Positions 1-7,104 of a stretch of DNA of 12,992 bases are shown here, one piece after another. The stretch is from Bordetella parapertussis (GTDB lineage: Bacteria > Pseudomonadota > Gammaproteobacteria > Burkholderiales > SG8-39). Each line of letters starts with the position of its first letter. Positions within the stretch are counted from its first letter, which is position 1. Where the stretch lies: the NCBI GenBank assembly GCA_945906975.1, contig CAMDRY010000039.1, positions 1-12,992 of the forward strand. Reading direction: 5' to 3'. The translations under genes were made by a program, and so were the position numbers. The notes beneath the pieces are model-generated. The model saw only the letters and a program-made list of their open reading frames with translations. It was not told the origin of the DNA and ran no database searches.

Positions 1-178
1 GCCGGTGCCGGGCGAAGCGGGCCCGACATTGACTGCGTGTGTTTTGCTGCCCGGAATTTTGAACCGGTTTCGAAACACCCGCCAAGTCGCTAATTCGTTA
101 ATTTACCAAGTCGCGCAACGGGCCACGCGTGCGGCCCCTTACCCACTCCATTTATTTCATTCGACCCATTCCGCCACC

Positions 179-1531
179 ATGCTTGAAAACCTGACCCAAC
201 GCCTGTCGCGCGTCATCAAGACCATTCGCGGCGAGGCGCGCCTGACTGAGGCGAACATTTCCGAGGCCTTGCGCGAAGTGCGCATGGCCTTGCTTGAGGC
301 CGATGTCGCGCTGCCGGTGGTGCGCGATTTCATCGCCTCGGTAAAGGAGAAGGCGCTAGGCGAAGAAGTCATAGGCAGTCTCACGCCGGGGCAGGCGCTC
401 GTGTCGGTGGTGCACCGCGAGCTGACCGCGCTGATGGGCGGAGAAAACGCCGCGCTCGACCTCGCTGCGCAGCCGCCGGCGGTGATCTTGATGGCCGGCC
501 TGCAGGGCTCGGGCAAGACCACCACCTCGGGTAAGCTGGCAAAGCTGTTGTTGGAGCAAAAGAAAAAAGTCCTGCTGGTCTCGTGCGACGTCTATCGACC
601 GGCGGCCATCGAGCAGCTCAAGCTGCTTGCGGCGCAGGTTGGTGTCGATTTTTTCCCGTCCGATGGCACGCAAAAGCCGGTCGATATTGCCAACGCCGCA
701 TTGCAGTACGCCAAGTCGCATTACCAAGATGTACTGATAGTCGATACCGCCGGACGGCTGGCGATCGACGAGGCGATGATGCAGGAGATCGGGCAGATCC
801 ACGCCGCGGTCCACCCGGTGGAAACGCTGTTTGTGGTCGATGCGATGCAGGGGCAGGACGCGATCAATGTGGCCAAGGCGTTTAGCGAGGCGCTGCCCCT
901 TACCGGTGTGGTGCTGACCAAGCTCGACGGCGATTCGCGCGGTGGCGCCGCCTTGTCGGTGCGCCATGTCATCGGAAAACCGATCAAGTTTGCCGGTACC
1001 AGCGAAAAAATCGGCGGGCTCGAGCCCTTTCATCCCGAGCGCATGGCCGGCCGTATTCTGGGCATGGGCGACATACTTTCGCTGGTTGAAGAGGCGCGCA
1101 AGGGCGTCGACCAGGAAGAGGCGATCAAGCTCGCCGAGAAATTCAGGAAGGGCAAGGGTTTCGACCTGGAGGACTTCAAGGCGCAGATTGCGCAGATGCG
1201 CAAAATGGGCGGTTTGTCATCGCTGATCGACAAACTGCCGGCGCAACTGGCGCAGGCCGCCCAAGCGCAGTCAGCGGACGCCGGAGAAACGCAGATGCGA
1301 CGCACCGAGGGCATTATCAACTCAATGACGCGCCTGGAGCGGGCGCGGCCGGAACTCATCAAGGCTTCGCGCAAACGCCGCATCGCCACCGGCGCCGGGG
1401 CGTCGGTACAGGAGGTCAATCGCCTGCTCGCCCAGTTCGAGCAAATGCAAAAAATGATGAAACAGATGCAAAAAGGCGGCATGCAAAAAATGATGCGCAG
1501 CATGAAGGGCATGCTCCCGGGCATGCGCTAG
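179..1531 (+). CDS. ffh: Signal recognition particle protein Ffh (SRP54 family GTPase)
   Basis: Ffh binds signal sequences of nascent inner-membrane proteins, works with 4.5S RNA, and docks with FtsY to deliver ribosomes to the SecYEG translocon. The 450-residue product matches the usual length (about 450). It shows the N domain (about 1-90), then the G domain with P-loop GLQGSGKTT at 107-115, DTAGR at about 189 and TKLDGDSRGG at about 247. The C-terminal M domain is methionine-rich and carries the RNA-binding stretch SRKRRIA, ending in repeated Met/Lys/Gln. The frame is open upstream to position 5, but I chose the ATG at 179 because MLENLTQRLS aligns with the conserved Ffh N-terminus and the upstream residues look non-coding. 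No clear Shine-Dalgarno sequence precedes this ATG. The rpsP operon lies downstream behind its own promoter. Identification is secure. Confidence 0.97.
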   Translation: MLENLTQRLSRVIKTIRGEARLTEANISEALREVRMALLEADVALPVVRDFIASVKEKALGEEVIGSLTPGQALVSVVHRELTALMGGENAALDLAAQPPAVILMAGLQGSGKTTTSGKLAKLLLEQKKKVLLVSCDVYRPAAIEQLKLLAAQVGVDFFPSDGTQKPVDIANAALQYAKSHYQDVLIVDTAGRLAIDEAMMQEIGQIHAAVHPVETLFVVDAMQGQDAINVAKAFSEALPLTGVVLTKLDGDSRGGAALSVRHVIGKPIKFAGTSEKIGGLEPFHPERMAGRILGMGDILSLVEEARKGVDQEEAIKLAEKFRKGKGFDLEDFKAQIAQMRKMGGLSSLIDKLPAQLAQAAQAQSADAGETQMRRTEGIINSMTRLERARPELIKASRKRRIATGAGASVQEVNRLLAQFEQMQKMMKQMQKGGMQKMMRSMKGMLPGMR

Positions 1532-1664
1532 CCGCGGCTGCGTTTGTGCCCGGGGCGTGTTCTCGGCTTGCTTGTGAAGTTGGCTGTTTAAGCCTTGATT
1601 TAAATAAGAAAAATTCTATTTTCTCGGGCTGGCGGCGATGTTTGCCCGTTGGCCAAGCGCAGTC

Positions 1665-1694
1665 TTGCCAAAGCGGTATAAATCCGCGTAAAAT
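1665..1694 (+). promoter_or_regulatory. Sigma70-type promoter of the rpsP-rimM-trmD-rplS operon
   Basis: A -35 box TTGCCA (1665-1670, 5 of 6 to consensus) is separated by 18 bp from a -10 box TAAAAT (1689-1694, 5 of 6). This predicts a start near 1701 and a leader of about 57 nt before the rpsP ATG. It sits in the only sizeable gap between ffh and rplS, where an operon promoter is expected. No start-site data are available, so this is a sequence-based prediction. Confidence 0.6.
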
Positions 1695-1709
1695 AACGGG
1701 CTTTTCCCT

Positions 1710-1731
1710 ATTCCGGTCACGTGGCCGGGAT
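1710..1731 (+). promoter_or_regulatory. Palindromic hairpin in the rpsP leader
   Basis: The stretch centred on CACGTG can fold on itself: positions 1710-1718 pair with 1723-1731 (two G-U pairs) around a 4-nt loop ACGT. It lies between the predicted transcription start and the ribosome-binding site, and no U-tract follows it, so it is not an intrinsic terminator. A role in leader stability or translational control is possible but not shown. At the DNA level it is also a near-perfect dyad that could bind a protein. Confidence 0.35.
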
Positions 1732-1757
1732 TAAACCTCCGCATCGGAGAAATTGAA

Positions 1758-2024
1758 ATGGTTGTCATTCGTTTAGCTCGTGGTGGTGCCAAGCACCGTC
1801 CTTTTTACAATATAGTTGCCGCCGATTCGAAGTTTCGCACGCAAGGCCGCTTTCTTGAGCGCGTCGGGTTTTACGATCCGAAAGCACCGGAAGGCCGCGA
1901 GTCGCTGCGTATCTCGATGGAACGCCTGACCTTTTGGCAGGGCAAGGGTGCCCAGTTGTCGCCCACCGTGGCGCGCCTGGCCAAGACCTTTAGCAAGGCC
2001 GCCGGAGCTGCGGCAGCCAAGTAG
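1758..2024 (+). CDS. rpsP: 30S ribosomal protein S16
   Basis: S16 is a small-subunit protein needed for assembly of the 5' domain of 16S rRNA. The 88-residue product begins with the family signature [20 protein letters not shown] and continues with [13 protein letters not shown] and GFYDP, all typical of bS16. The C-terminus is a short Ala/Lys tail. The ATG is preceded by GGAGA at 1746-1750 with 7 nt spacing, which fixes the start. It is the first gene of the rpsP-rimM-trmD-rplS operon, with a promoter predicted at 1665-1694. Length and sequence are normal for the family. Confidence 0.97.
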   Translation: MVVIRLARGGAKHRPFYNIVAADSKFRTQGRFLERVGFYDPKAPEGRESLRISMERLTFWQGKGAQLSPTVARLAKTFSKAAGAAAAK

Positions 2025-2076
2025 TTCTCACGGCGCCGCGGATGTCAAAGGGGCCCGGGGGAGCGGAGTGGCGTTG

Positions 2077-2598
2077 GTGAAAAACGCAATGGCGCCGCCA
2101 CCAAAGCTCATAGCGATGGCCCGGGTAGTCGGGCCCTGGGGAGTGAAAGGCTGGATCAAACTGGTCCCGCATACCGCACAGATCGACATGCTGTGCGCCC
2201 ACCCCGGCTGGTGGGTGGGACGCAACGGTGAATGGCGCGAGTGCCGGATATTGGCCTGCGAGCAAAAAGGCAAGCATCTGGTGGCGCAACTCGACGGGAT
2301 TGTGGTTCCCGAAGAAGCGGTGAAGTTCAAGGGAATGGATGTCGCGCTGCCCCGTGCGGTGCTTCCGGCGAGCGGCGACAACGAATTTTACAAGGTCGAT
2401 CTGGTCGGCCTGGATGTGGTGAATGAAGAGGGCGGCGCGCTGGGTCGCGTTGTCGAGCTGTACACCAACGGTGCGCACGACGTATTGCGCATCGAGTCGG
2501 CGGAGCGCGAGCGTTTGATTCCTTTCGTGCCGTCGGTGGTGCGCCAGGTCGACATGGACGGTGGTGCGATACATGTGACCTGGGGCCTGGACTGGTGA
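2077..2598 (+). CDS. rimM: Ribosome maturation factor RimM
   Basis: RimM binds ribosomal protein S19 and helps mature the 3' (head) domain of the 30S subunit. The product has the N-terminal RimM beta-barrel with VVGPWGVKGWIK (about 17-28). A C-terminal PRC-barrel domain starts at NEFYKVDLVG (about 102) and includes GRVVELYTNGAHDVL and RLIPFVPSVV. The start is uncertain. I prefer GTG at 2077 because GGAG at 2065-2068 lies 8 nt upstream, giving 173 residues (family about 170-180). GTG 2068, ATG 2089 and ATG 2116 are in-frame alternatives. The frame stays open back into rpsP (to 1948), but that extension is low-complexity and unlike RimM. The aromatic residue usual in the EFYW-type linker motif appears to be Lys here. 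The gene sits 18 bp before trmD. Confidence 0.93.
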   Translation: MKNAMAPPPKLIAMARVVGPWGVKGWIKLVPHTAQIDMLCAHPGWWVGRNGEWRECRILACEQKGKHLVAQLDGIVVPEEAVKFKGMDVALPRAVLPASGDNEFYKVDLVGLDVVNEEGGALGRVVELYTNGAHDVLRIESAERERLIPFVPSVVRQVDMDGGAIHVTWGLDW

Positions 2599-2616
2599 GC
2601 CCTGGCTGGAGCGGCG

Positions 2617-3363
2617 ATGCAGTTTGATTGCGTCACCTTGTTCCCGGAGATGTTCGCCGCGGTGTCCGATTGGGGCATAACGCGGCGTGCACGCGAGCAG
2701 GGGCGGTTTGCATTGAGGACGTGGAATCCGCGCGATTTCACAACGGATAATCACCGTACGGTCGATGACAGGCCTTACGGGGGCGGGCCGGGCATGGTGA
2801 TGCTGGCCGACCCGCTGGAAAAAGCGGTGAACGCGGCGCAGGCTGCCGGCGGGGCGAGGGTGTTGTACCTTTCGCCACAGGGGCCGGTACTCGATCACAA
2901 GAAGGTGATCGCGCTATCGGGTGAGGCCAGGCTGATATTGCTGTGCGGGCGTTACGAGGGGATAGACGAGAGGTTGTTTTCGCGGGTGGTCGATGAGGAG
3001 GTGTCCATCGGCGACTACGTGCTCTCGGGCGGCGAACTGGCCGCGATGGTATTGATCGACGCCTGTGTGCGGCAGTTGCCCGGGGTGTTGAACGATGAAG
3101 GTTCGGCGGCGCAGGACTCGTTTTCCGCCGGACTGCTGGAAGGGCCGCAGTACACGCGGCCCGAGCTGTACCAGGGCGAGGCCGTTCCATCGGTGCTGCT
3201 GTCGGGCAACCATGCGGACATCGCGCGCTGGCGCTTGAAGCAAGCTGTAGGTAGAACATGGCTGCGACGCCCCGAACTTCTTGAAAGCCGGGGCCTATCA
3301 CAGACCGAAAAGAGCCTGCTGGAGGAATTCCGGCGGGACCAAAACGAGCAGGGCAAGTCCTGA
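2617..3363 (+). CDS. trmD: tRNA (guanine-N1)-methyltransferase TrmD
   Basis: TrmD transfers a methyl group from S-adenosylmethionine to N1 of G37 in tRNAs with a G at position 36, which prevents +1 frameshifting. The 248-residue product carries the SPOUT trefoil-knot hallmarks: [10 protein letters not shown] near residue 55, [15 protein letters not shown] (about 111-119) and [11 protein letters not shown] (to about 140). DSF at 167-169 matches the catalytic Asp of the E. coli enzyme, and GPQYTRPE follows it. The ATG at 2617 is preceded by GGAG at 2608-2611. It lies between rimM and rplS in the conserved operon. The sequence appears complete and active. Confidence 0.97.
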   Translation: MQFDCVTLFPEMFAAVSDWGITRRAREQGRFALRTWNPRDFTTDNHRTVDDRPYGGGPGMVMLADPLEKAVNAAQAAGGARVLYLSPQGPVLDHKKVIALSGEARLILLCGRYEGIDERLFSRVVDEEVSIGDYVLSGGELAAMVLIDACVRQLPGVLNDEGSAAQDSFSAGLLEGPQYTRPELYQGEAVPSVLLSGNHADIARWRLKQAVGRTWLRRPELLESRGLSQTEKSLLEEFRRDQNEQGKS

Positions 3364-3412
3364 TAGGTCTGCGGGGCGGGTTCCTGGGTCGAAACGATGA
3401 AGGGAAATGAGC

Positions 3413-3853
3413 ATGAATCTGATTGAGCAACTCGAACAGGAAGAAATCGTCCGTCTGGGCAAGATCATCCCGGTGTTCGCCCCTGGCGACACGGTGATCG
3501 TCAACGTCAACGTAAAGGAAGGCGAGCGCAAGCGCGTCCAGGCCTACGAGGGCGTCGTTATCGCCAAGCGCAACCGCGGCCTCAACTCCGCCTTTACCGT
3601 TCGCAAGATTTCATCGGGCGAGGGCGTTGAGCGCACTTTCCAAACCTACTCGCCGCTGATCGCGTCGATTGAAGTCAAGCGCAAGGGTGATGTGCGCCGT
3701 GCCAAGCTTTACTACCTGCGCGACCGTTCGGGCAAGTCGGCGCGTATTCGCGAAAAACTCACCGCGCGCGTACCCGGTGCCAAGGCCGCAGCGACCGCAG
3801 CCGCAGCCGCAGCCGCAACGGTGGCAGCCGTGGAACCTGTAGACAAGGCCTGA
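3413..3853 (+). CDS. rplS: 50S ribosomal protein L19
   Basis: L19 lies at the 30S-50S interface. The core matches bL19: [52 protein letters not shown] and [19 protein letters not shown] chose ATG 3413 ([10 protein letters not shown]) because AGGG at 3401-3404 lies 8 nt upstream. The in-frame ATG at 3407 would be only 2 nt from that site. The product is 146 residues, about 30 longer than E. coli L19. The extra length is an alanine-rich low-complexity tail encoded by a GCAGCC-type repeat around 3795-3818. The gene is the last of the operon and is followed by a strong terminator. Confidence 0.96.
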   Translation: MNLIEQLEQEEIVRLGKIIPVFAPGDTVIVNVNVKEGERKRVQAYEGVVIAKRNRGLNSAFTVRKISSGEGVERTFQTYSPLIASIEVKRKGDVRRAKLYYLRDRSGKSARIREKLTARVPGAKAAATAAAAAAATVAAVEPVDKA

Positions 3854-3890
3854 GCCTTTAAGCAGTGCCTCGCGCGCGCGGGGTGCGCAC

Positions 3891-3919
3891 AAAAAAGGGA
3901 CGTTTCGGCGTCCCTTTTT
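3891..3919 (+). terminator. Intrinsic terminator after rplS
   Basis: GGGACG (3897-3902) pairs with CGTCCC (3909-3914) around a 6-nt loop TTTCGG. Flanking A and T runs (3892-3896 with 3915-3919) extend the stem and supply the U-tract. It lies 38 bp after the rplS stop and ends the ribosomal-protein operon. Because it has both A and T runs it could work on both strands. Confidence 0.9.
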
Positions 3920-4075
3920 CATTGCGTCCGGGCTGATCGCGGCCAAAATGTTGCTTGTCGCTTGTTGCCCGCCGGTGCAATGTTGCAGTGGTGTATTGGT
4001 GCAGTGGCGTTATGCCGCGAAGTGTGGTTTTTTTCTTGTAGACTGGTTGCACCCCGCCACCACCCGGAGTCTCGC

Positions 4076-5659
4076 ATGTGCATTTTCCGCCGTTTGCTGG
4101 TTTGCATCCTTGCCGCCGCAGCGCTTGCGCTGCCGGCCGCGGCCGGGGCGCGTGATCTCTCGGTTGCGCTTGGCGCGGCCATCACCTCGCTTGACCCGCA
4201 TTATCACAACTACAGCCCGAACACCTCGATGTCGAAACACATCTTCGACGCCCTCATACGCAGCGATGCCAGGCAAAGGCTCACGCCGGGGCTGGCCACC
4301 GCATGGAAGGCGCTCAACGACACGACCTGGGAGATCCAGTTGCGCAAGGGCGTGAAGTGGCACGATGGTTCGGACTTCACCGCGGAGGACGTGGTGTTCA
4401 GCTTCAAGCGCGCGCCGAATGTCCCCAACAGCCCCTCGTCCTTCGGCACCTACGTGCCCAGGGATCTGGTCATAGAAGTGAAGAGCCCCCACCTCATCCT
4501 GGTCAAGACCGCCAAGCCCGCGCCGACCTTTCCCAATGACATCAGCGCCGTTGCGATGGTGTCAAAAAAATACGGCGAGAAGGCCGGCACGGAAGACTAC
4601 AACTCGGGCAAGGCGGCCATCGGCACAGGCCCCTACAAATTCGTTGAGTATGTGCCCGGCGAGCGCATCGTTGTCGTCGCCAACGACAAGTACTGGGGCG
4701 GCCGCGAACCCTGGGACAAGGTGATTTTCAAGGTCATCGTCAACCCGGCGGCACGCGTGGCGGCACTGTTGTCCGGGGGCGCGGACTTCATCGAGGCGGT
4801 GCCCACCGCCGATGCGGCGCTGCTGGAAAAAGACAAGAACCTCAATGTCGTTTCTGCCATCTCCAACCGGCTGATCTTCCTGCATATCGACACCGGGCGT
4901 GAAAAGAACTCGCCCTTTGTCGCCGACAACGCCGGCCAGCCCATGCTCGAGACCAACCCCTTGCGCGATTTCAGGGTGCGCAAGGCGATGTCGCTGGCAA
5001 TGAGCCGCGAGGCCATCGTGGCGCGCGTGATGGAGGGCAAAGCGGTGCCCGCCGGGCAGCTGCTGCCCGAGTTTTTCTTTGGCACCAGCAAGAAGCTCAA
5101 GCCCGAGAAATACGACCCCGATGCCGGACGCAAGCTGATGGCCGAGGCGGGCTATCCGAACGGCTTCAGGCTCACCGTGCACGGGCCCAACAACCGCTAC
5201 ATCAACGACGACAAGATTGTGCAGACCGTGGCACAACTGCTGCGGCGCGTGAACATCGACGCCAGGGTGGAGACCATGCCCTCGAGCGTCTATTTCACAC
5301 GCGCGTCCAAGCTCGAGTTCAGCTTGATGCTGGTTGGCTGGGGCGCCGACTCGGGCGAAACCTCCTCGCCGCTGCGCGCGCTCATCCACAGCTACAACAC
5401 GCAGCTCGGATTTGGCACCGCCAATCGCGGCCGTTACTCGAACGCGAAAGTCGATGCGCTGACGCAGCAGGCGCTCGCCACCATAGATGACAAAAAGCGC
5501 GAGGCCTTGTTGGCGGAGGCGGCGGAAATAGCCATTGGCGAACTGGCGGTCATTCCGCTGCACTACGAGGTGAGCACCTGGGGCATGAAGAAGGGCATCG
5601 CTTATAAGGCGCGCTCCGACCAGTACACCCTCGCCTCGGATATCCGTCCGGCCAATTGA
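4076..5659 (+). CDS. ABC transporter solute-binding protein, family 5 (oligopeptide/dipeptide type)
   Basis: The product resembles periplasmic binding proteins of the DppA/OppA (SBP_bac_5) family, which capture peptides or related solutes for an ABC importer. The first 25 residues form a Sec signal peptide: basic FRR, a hydrophobic Leu/Ala core and a likely cleavage after AGA before RDLSV. Family features include TSLDPHYHN near the mature N-terminus, the RKGVKWHDGSDFTAEDV motif, AIGTGPYKF, and a conserved tail with AVIPLHYE. The 527-residue length is typical. ATG 4076 has GGAG at 4066-4069 (6 nt spacing); the frame runs further upstream to 3962 but that part has no signal-peptide logic. I see no convincing promoter in the 156 bp behind the rplS terminator. 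No permease or ATPase gene accompanies it, so it must share a transporter encoded elsewhere. The actual ligand cannot be read from sequence. Confidence 0.9.
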   Translation: MCIFRRLLVCILAAAALALPAAAGARDLSVALGAAITSLDPHYHNYSPNTSMSKHIFDALIRSDARQRLTPGLATAWKALNDTTWEIQLRKGVKWHDGSDFTAEDVVFSFKRAPNVPNSPSSFGTYVPRDLVIEVKSPHLILVKTAKPAPTFPNDISAVAMVSKKYGEKAGTEDYNSGKAAIGTGPYKFVEYVPGERIVVVANDKYWGGREPWDKVIFKVIVNPAARVAALLSGGADFIEAVPTADAALLEKDKNLNVVSAISNRLIFLHIDTGREKNSPFVADNAGQPMLETNPLRDFRVRKAMSLAMSREAIVARVMEGKAVPAGQLLPEFFFGTSKKLKPEKYDPDAGRKLMAEAGYPNGFRLTVHGPNNRYINDDKIVQTVAQLLRRVNIDARVETMPSSVYFTRASKLEFSLMLVGWGADSGETSSPLRALIHSYNTQLGFGTANRGRYSNAKVDALTQQALATIDDKKREALLAEAAEIAIGELAVIPLHYEVSTWGMKKGIAYKARSDQYTLASDIRPAN

Positions 5660-5686
5660 TGTCATGCCGATAATAGGGCGAACGCG

Positions 5687-6850
5687 ATGACAAGCATGGA
5701 ACTCCTGGCGCGGCTGGTCGCGTTCGATACCACCAGCCGCAATTCCAATCTCGCGCTCATCGACTTCGTGCGCGATTACCTGGACCGCCTTGGTGTGCCC
5801 TCGCACCTGGTGACGGACGAGACGGGCGGCAAGGCCAACCTGTACGCCACCATAGGCCGCGGCGACAGCGGCGGCCTCATGCTCTCGGGTCACACCGATT
5901 GCGTGCCGGTGGACGGCCAGAACTGGAGCGCTGATCCGTTCACACTGATCGAGCGCGATGGCCGCTGCTATGGCCGCGGCACCGCCGACATGAAGGCTTT
6001 CATTGCCTGTTCGCTGGCGCTGGTGCCTAAATTTCTCGCCCGTCCGGCGGATGCGGTGCCGGTGCACCTCGCCTTTTCCTATGACGAAGAGATCGGCATG
6101 ATCGGGGCCAAGCGGCTCATTGCGCAAATGCGCGACATGCCGGTGCAGCCGCGGCGCTGTATTGTCGGCGAACCGACCAATATGCAGGTGGTGGTCGCGC
6201 ACAAGGGCAAGTTGTCGGTGCGCTGCGAGGTAAGAGGCCTGGAGTGCCATTCGGCGCTGACCCACAACGGCGTCAACGCCATCGAGGGTGCGGCCGAAGT
6301 CATCGTCTATCTCAAGGCCATGGCGCGACGTTTGCGCGAGCAAGGGCCGTTTGACAGCGATTTCACGCCGCCCTATGGCACGGTGCACACCGGCGTCATC
6401 AAAGGCGGCATCGCGCTGAATGTGGTGCCCAAGGAGTGCAGTTTCTCGTTCGAGTTCCGCCATTTGCCGCAACAGGATCCGGTTGCGTTGCTCGATGAGG
6501 TGAAGCGCCATGCCGAAACCGTACTGCTGCCCGAAATGCGCGCGGTATTCCCCGGCGCGGCGTTTATCTGGCACCCCCTGTCCGACTATCCGGCGCTGAT
6601 CGAGGCCGAGGACAAAAGCTTTGCGCAGGCGGCGCGGGCGTTTTGCGGCTGCCTCGGCTTGACCTCAGGCAAGGTGAGTTTTGGCACCGAGGGCGGGCTG
6701 TACCAGCAACTGGGCATCGCCGCGATTGTGTGCGGACCCGGTTCCATCGAGCAGGCGCATAAACCGGATGAATACATTGAGCTGGGCCAGATCATCGCCT
6801 GCGAGGACTTTTTGCGACGACTGGTGCTGTCACCGGCTGCAGTGGCGTGA
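5687..6850 (+). CDS. argE: Acetylornithine deacetylase (M20 family ArgE)
   Basis: ArgE hydrolyses N2-acetyl-L-ornithine to ornithine and acetate in arginine synthesis, using a two-metal M20 active site. Visible metal and catalytic residues are H69 and D71 in SGHTDCVPVDG, D101 in GRGTADMKAF, the E134-E135 pair in YDEEIGMIGA (general base and ligand), E162 in VGEPTN, and H358 near the C-terminus in QAHKPDEY. HSALTHNGVNAIE marks the dimerisation (lid) domain. The 387-residue length fits the ArgE class common in alpha- and betaproteobacteria. The ATG at 5687 has AGGG 8 nt upstream; ATG 5696 is a weaker alternative. It begins 27 bp after the binding-protein gene, so the two are probably co-transcribed. 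Related M20 enzymes act on other N-acyl amino acids, so the exact substrate is somewhat open. Confidence 0.9.
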   Translation: MTSMELLARLVAFDTTSRNSNLALIDFVRDYLDRLGVPSHLVTDETGGKANLYATIGRGDSGGLMLSGHTDCVPVDGQNWSADPFTLIERDGRCYGRGTADMKAFIACSLALVPKFLARPADAVPVHLAFSYDEEIGMIGAKRLIAQMRDMPVQPRRCIVGEPTNMQVVVAHKGKLSVRCEVRGLECHSALTHNGVNAIEGAAEVIVYLKAMARRLREQGPFDSDFTPPYGTVHTGVIKGGIALNVVPKECSFSFEFRHLPQQDPVALLDEVKRHAETVLLPEMRAVFPGAAFIWHPLSDYPALIEAEDKSFAQAARAFCGCLGLTSGKVSFGTEGGLYQQLGIAAIVCGPGSIEQAHKPDEYIELGQIIACEDFLRRLVLSPAAVA

Positions 6851-6897
6851 GCATGCGCCACCCCGAGCCTGGAACCTGCATGCCGTGACGGACGACT

Positions 6898-6934
6898 ATG
6901 CGCTGGAGAAGCCCGTCTGGCGCGGGTTTTCAGC
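6898..6934 (+). repeat. 37-nt repeat, copy 1 (left of the RND operon)
   Basis: These 37 nt match the minus strand of 11387-11423 at 32 of 37 positions with no gaps, including an exact 14-nt block CTGGCGCGGGTTTT. The two copies face each other across the RND efflux operon. In one reading frame both encode a similar short peptide (LE-P-WRGF), so they could be remnants of related coding sequence rather than a DNA element. Confidence 0.55.
6908..6930 (+). terminator. Possible terminator after argE
   Basis: CCCG (6912-6915) pairs with CGGG (6923-6926) around a 7-nt loop. The stem can be lengthened by a G-U and A-T pairs into the following TTTT. It lies about 60 bp after the argE stop. The stem is short, so termination may be weak. 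The same sequence recurs in inverted orientation at 11387-11423. Confidence 0.35.
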
Positions 6935-6963
6935 GTATGGCCTGCGTGATCTGGCGGGCTTGT

Positions 6964-6992
6964 TTGCAACCAAGCCATCGGCCATTTAAAAT
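6964..6992 (+). promoter_or_regulatory. Predicted promoter of the RND efflux operon
   Basis: A -35-like TTGCAA (6964-6969, 4 of 6) is spaced 17 bp from a -10 box TAAAAT (6987-6992, 5 of 6). Transcription would start near 7000 and give a leader of about 105 nt before the adaptor ATG. The stretch is AT-rich against a GC-rich background, which adds support. No experimental evidence is available. Confidence 0.45.
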
Positions 6993-7048
6993 TCAACTTG
7001 CTGACCGAAGGGGCATCATCGGCCCATAGCGCTCAGTAACTGGCGCTA

Positions 7049-7068
7049 ACAGCAAGCTGTGGTGACAG
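7049..7068. promoter_or_regulatory. Candidate operator with alternating ACAG/CTGT arms
   Basis: Three tetramer arms, ACAG-N4-CTGT-N4-ACAG, alternate orientation at equal 8-nt spacing just downstream of the predicted efflux promoter and 36 bp before the adaptor start. The left half also reads ACAGC-AA-GCTGT, a 5-bp dyad. Drug-efflux operons are often controlled by repressors binding such dyads, but no regulator gene is nearby and arms this short can arise by chance. Confidence 0.2.
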
Positions 7069-7104
7069 TAAGCGTCGGTAACAAGGGATGGTTAAAAGGG
7101 TTTC

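Noticed and set aside
1..29. Possible start (minus-strand ATG at 27-29) of a divergent gene leaving the left edge
   Set aside because: Only nine codons are visible, with no ribosome-binding site or recognisable sequence to support it.
5..178. In-frame upstream extension of ffh
   Set aside because: The conserved Ffh N-terminus starts at ATG 179; the upstream residues do not resemble SRP54 and the DNA looks intergenic. A clear promoter could not be picked here: TTGACT at 29-34 lacks a matching -10 box.
1546..1734. A 62-codon plus-strand frame between ffh and rpsP
   Set aside because: It overlaps the predicted rpsP promoter and leader, has no ribosome-binding site and shows no protein-like pattern.
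1990..2898. A 302-codon open frame on the minus strand
   Set aside because: It is antisense to the rpsP end, rimM and the start of trmD, all securely identified, and its product has no recognisable domain.
4562..6574. A 670-codon open frame on the minus strand
   Set aside because: It runs antisense across two well-identified genes (binding protein and argE) and the gap between them. Its His/Arg/Gly-rich product resembles no family and is the expected shadow of GC-rich codon bias.
6851..6989. Continuation of a plus-strand frame past argE (ending near 6989)
   Set aside because: It is a shadow frame of argE running into the intergenic region, without its own start signals. Only the short 37-nt repeat inside it merits attention.
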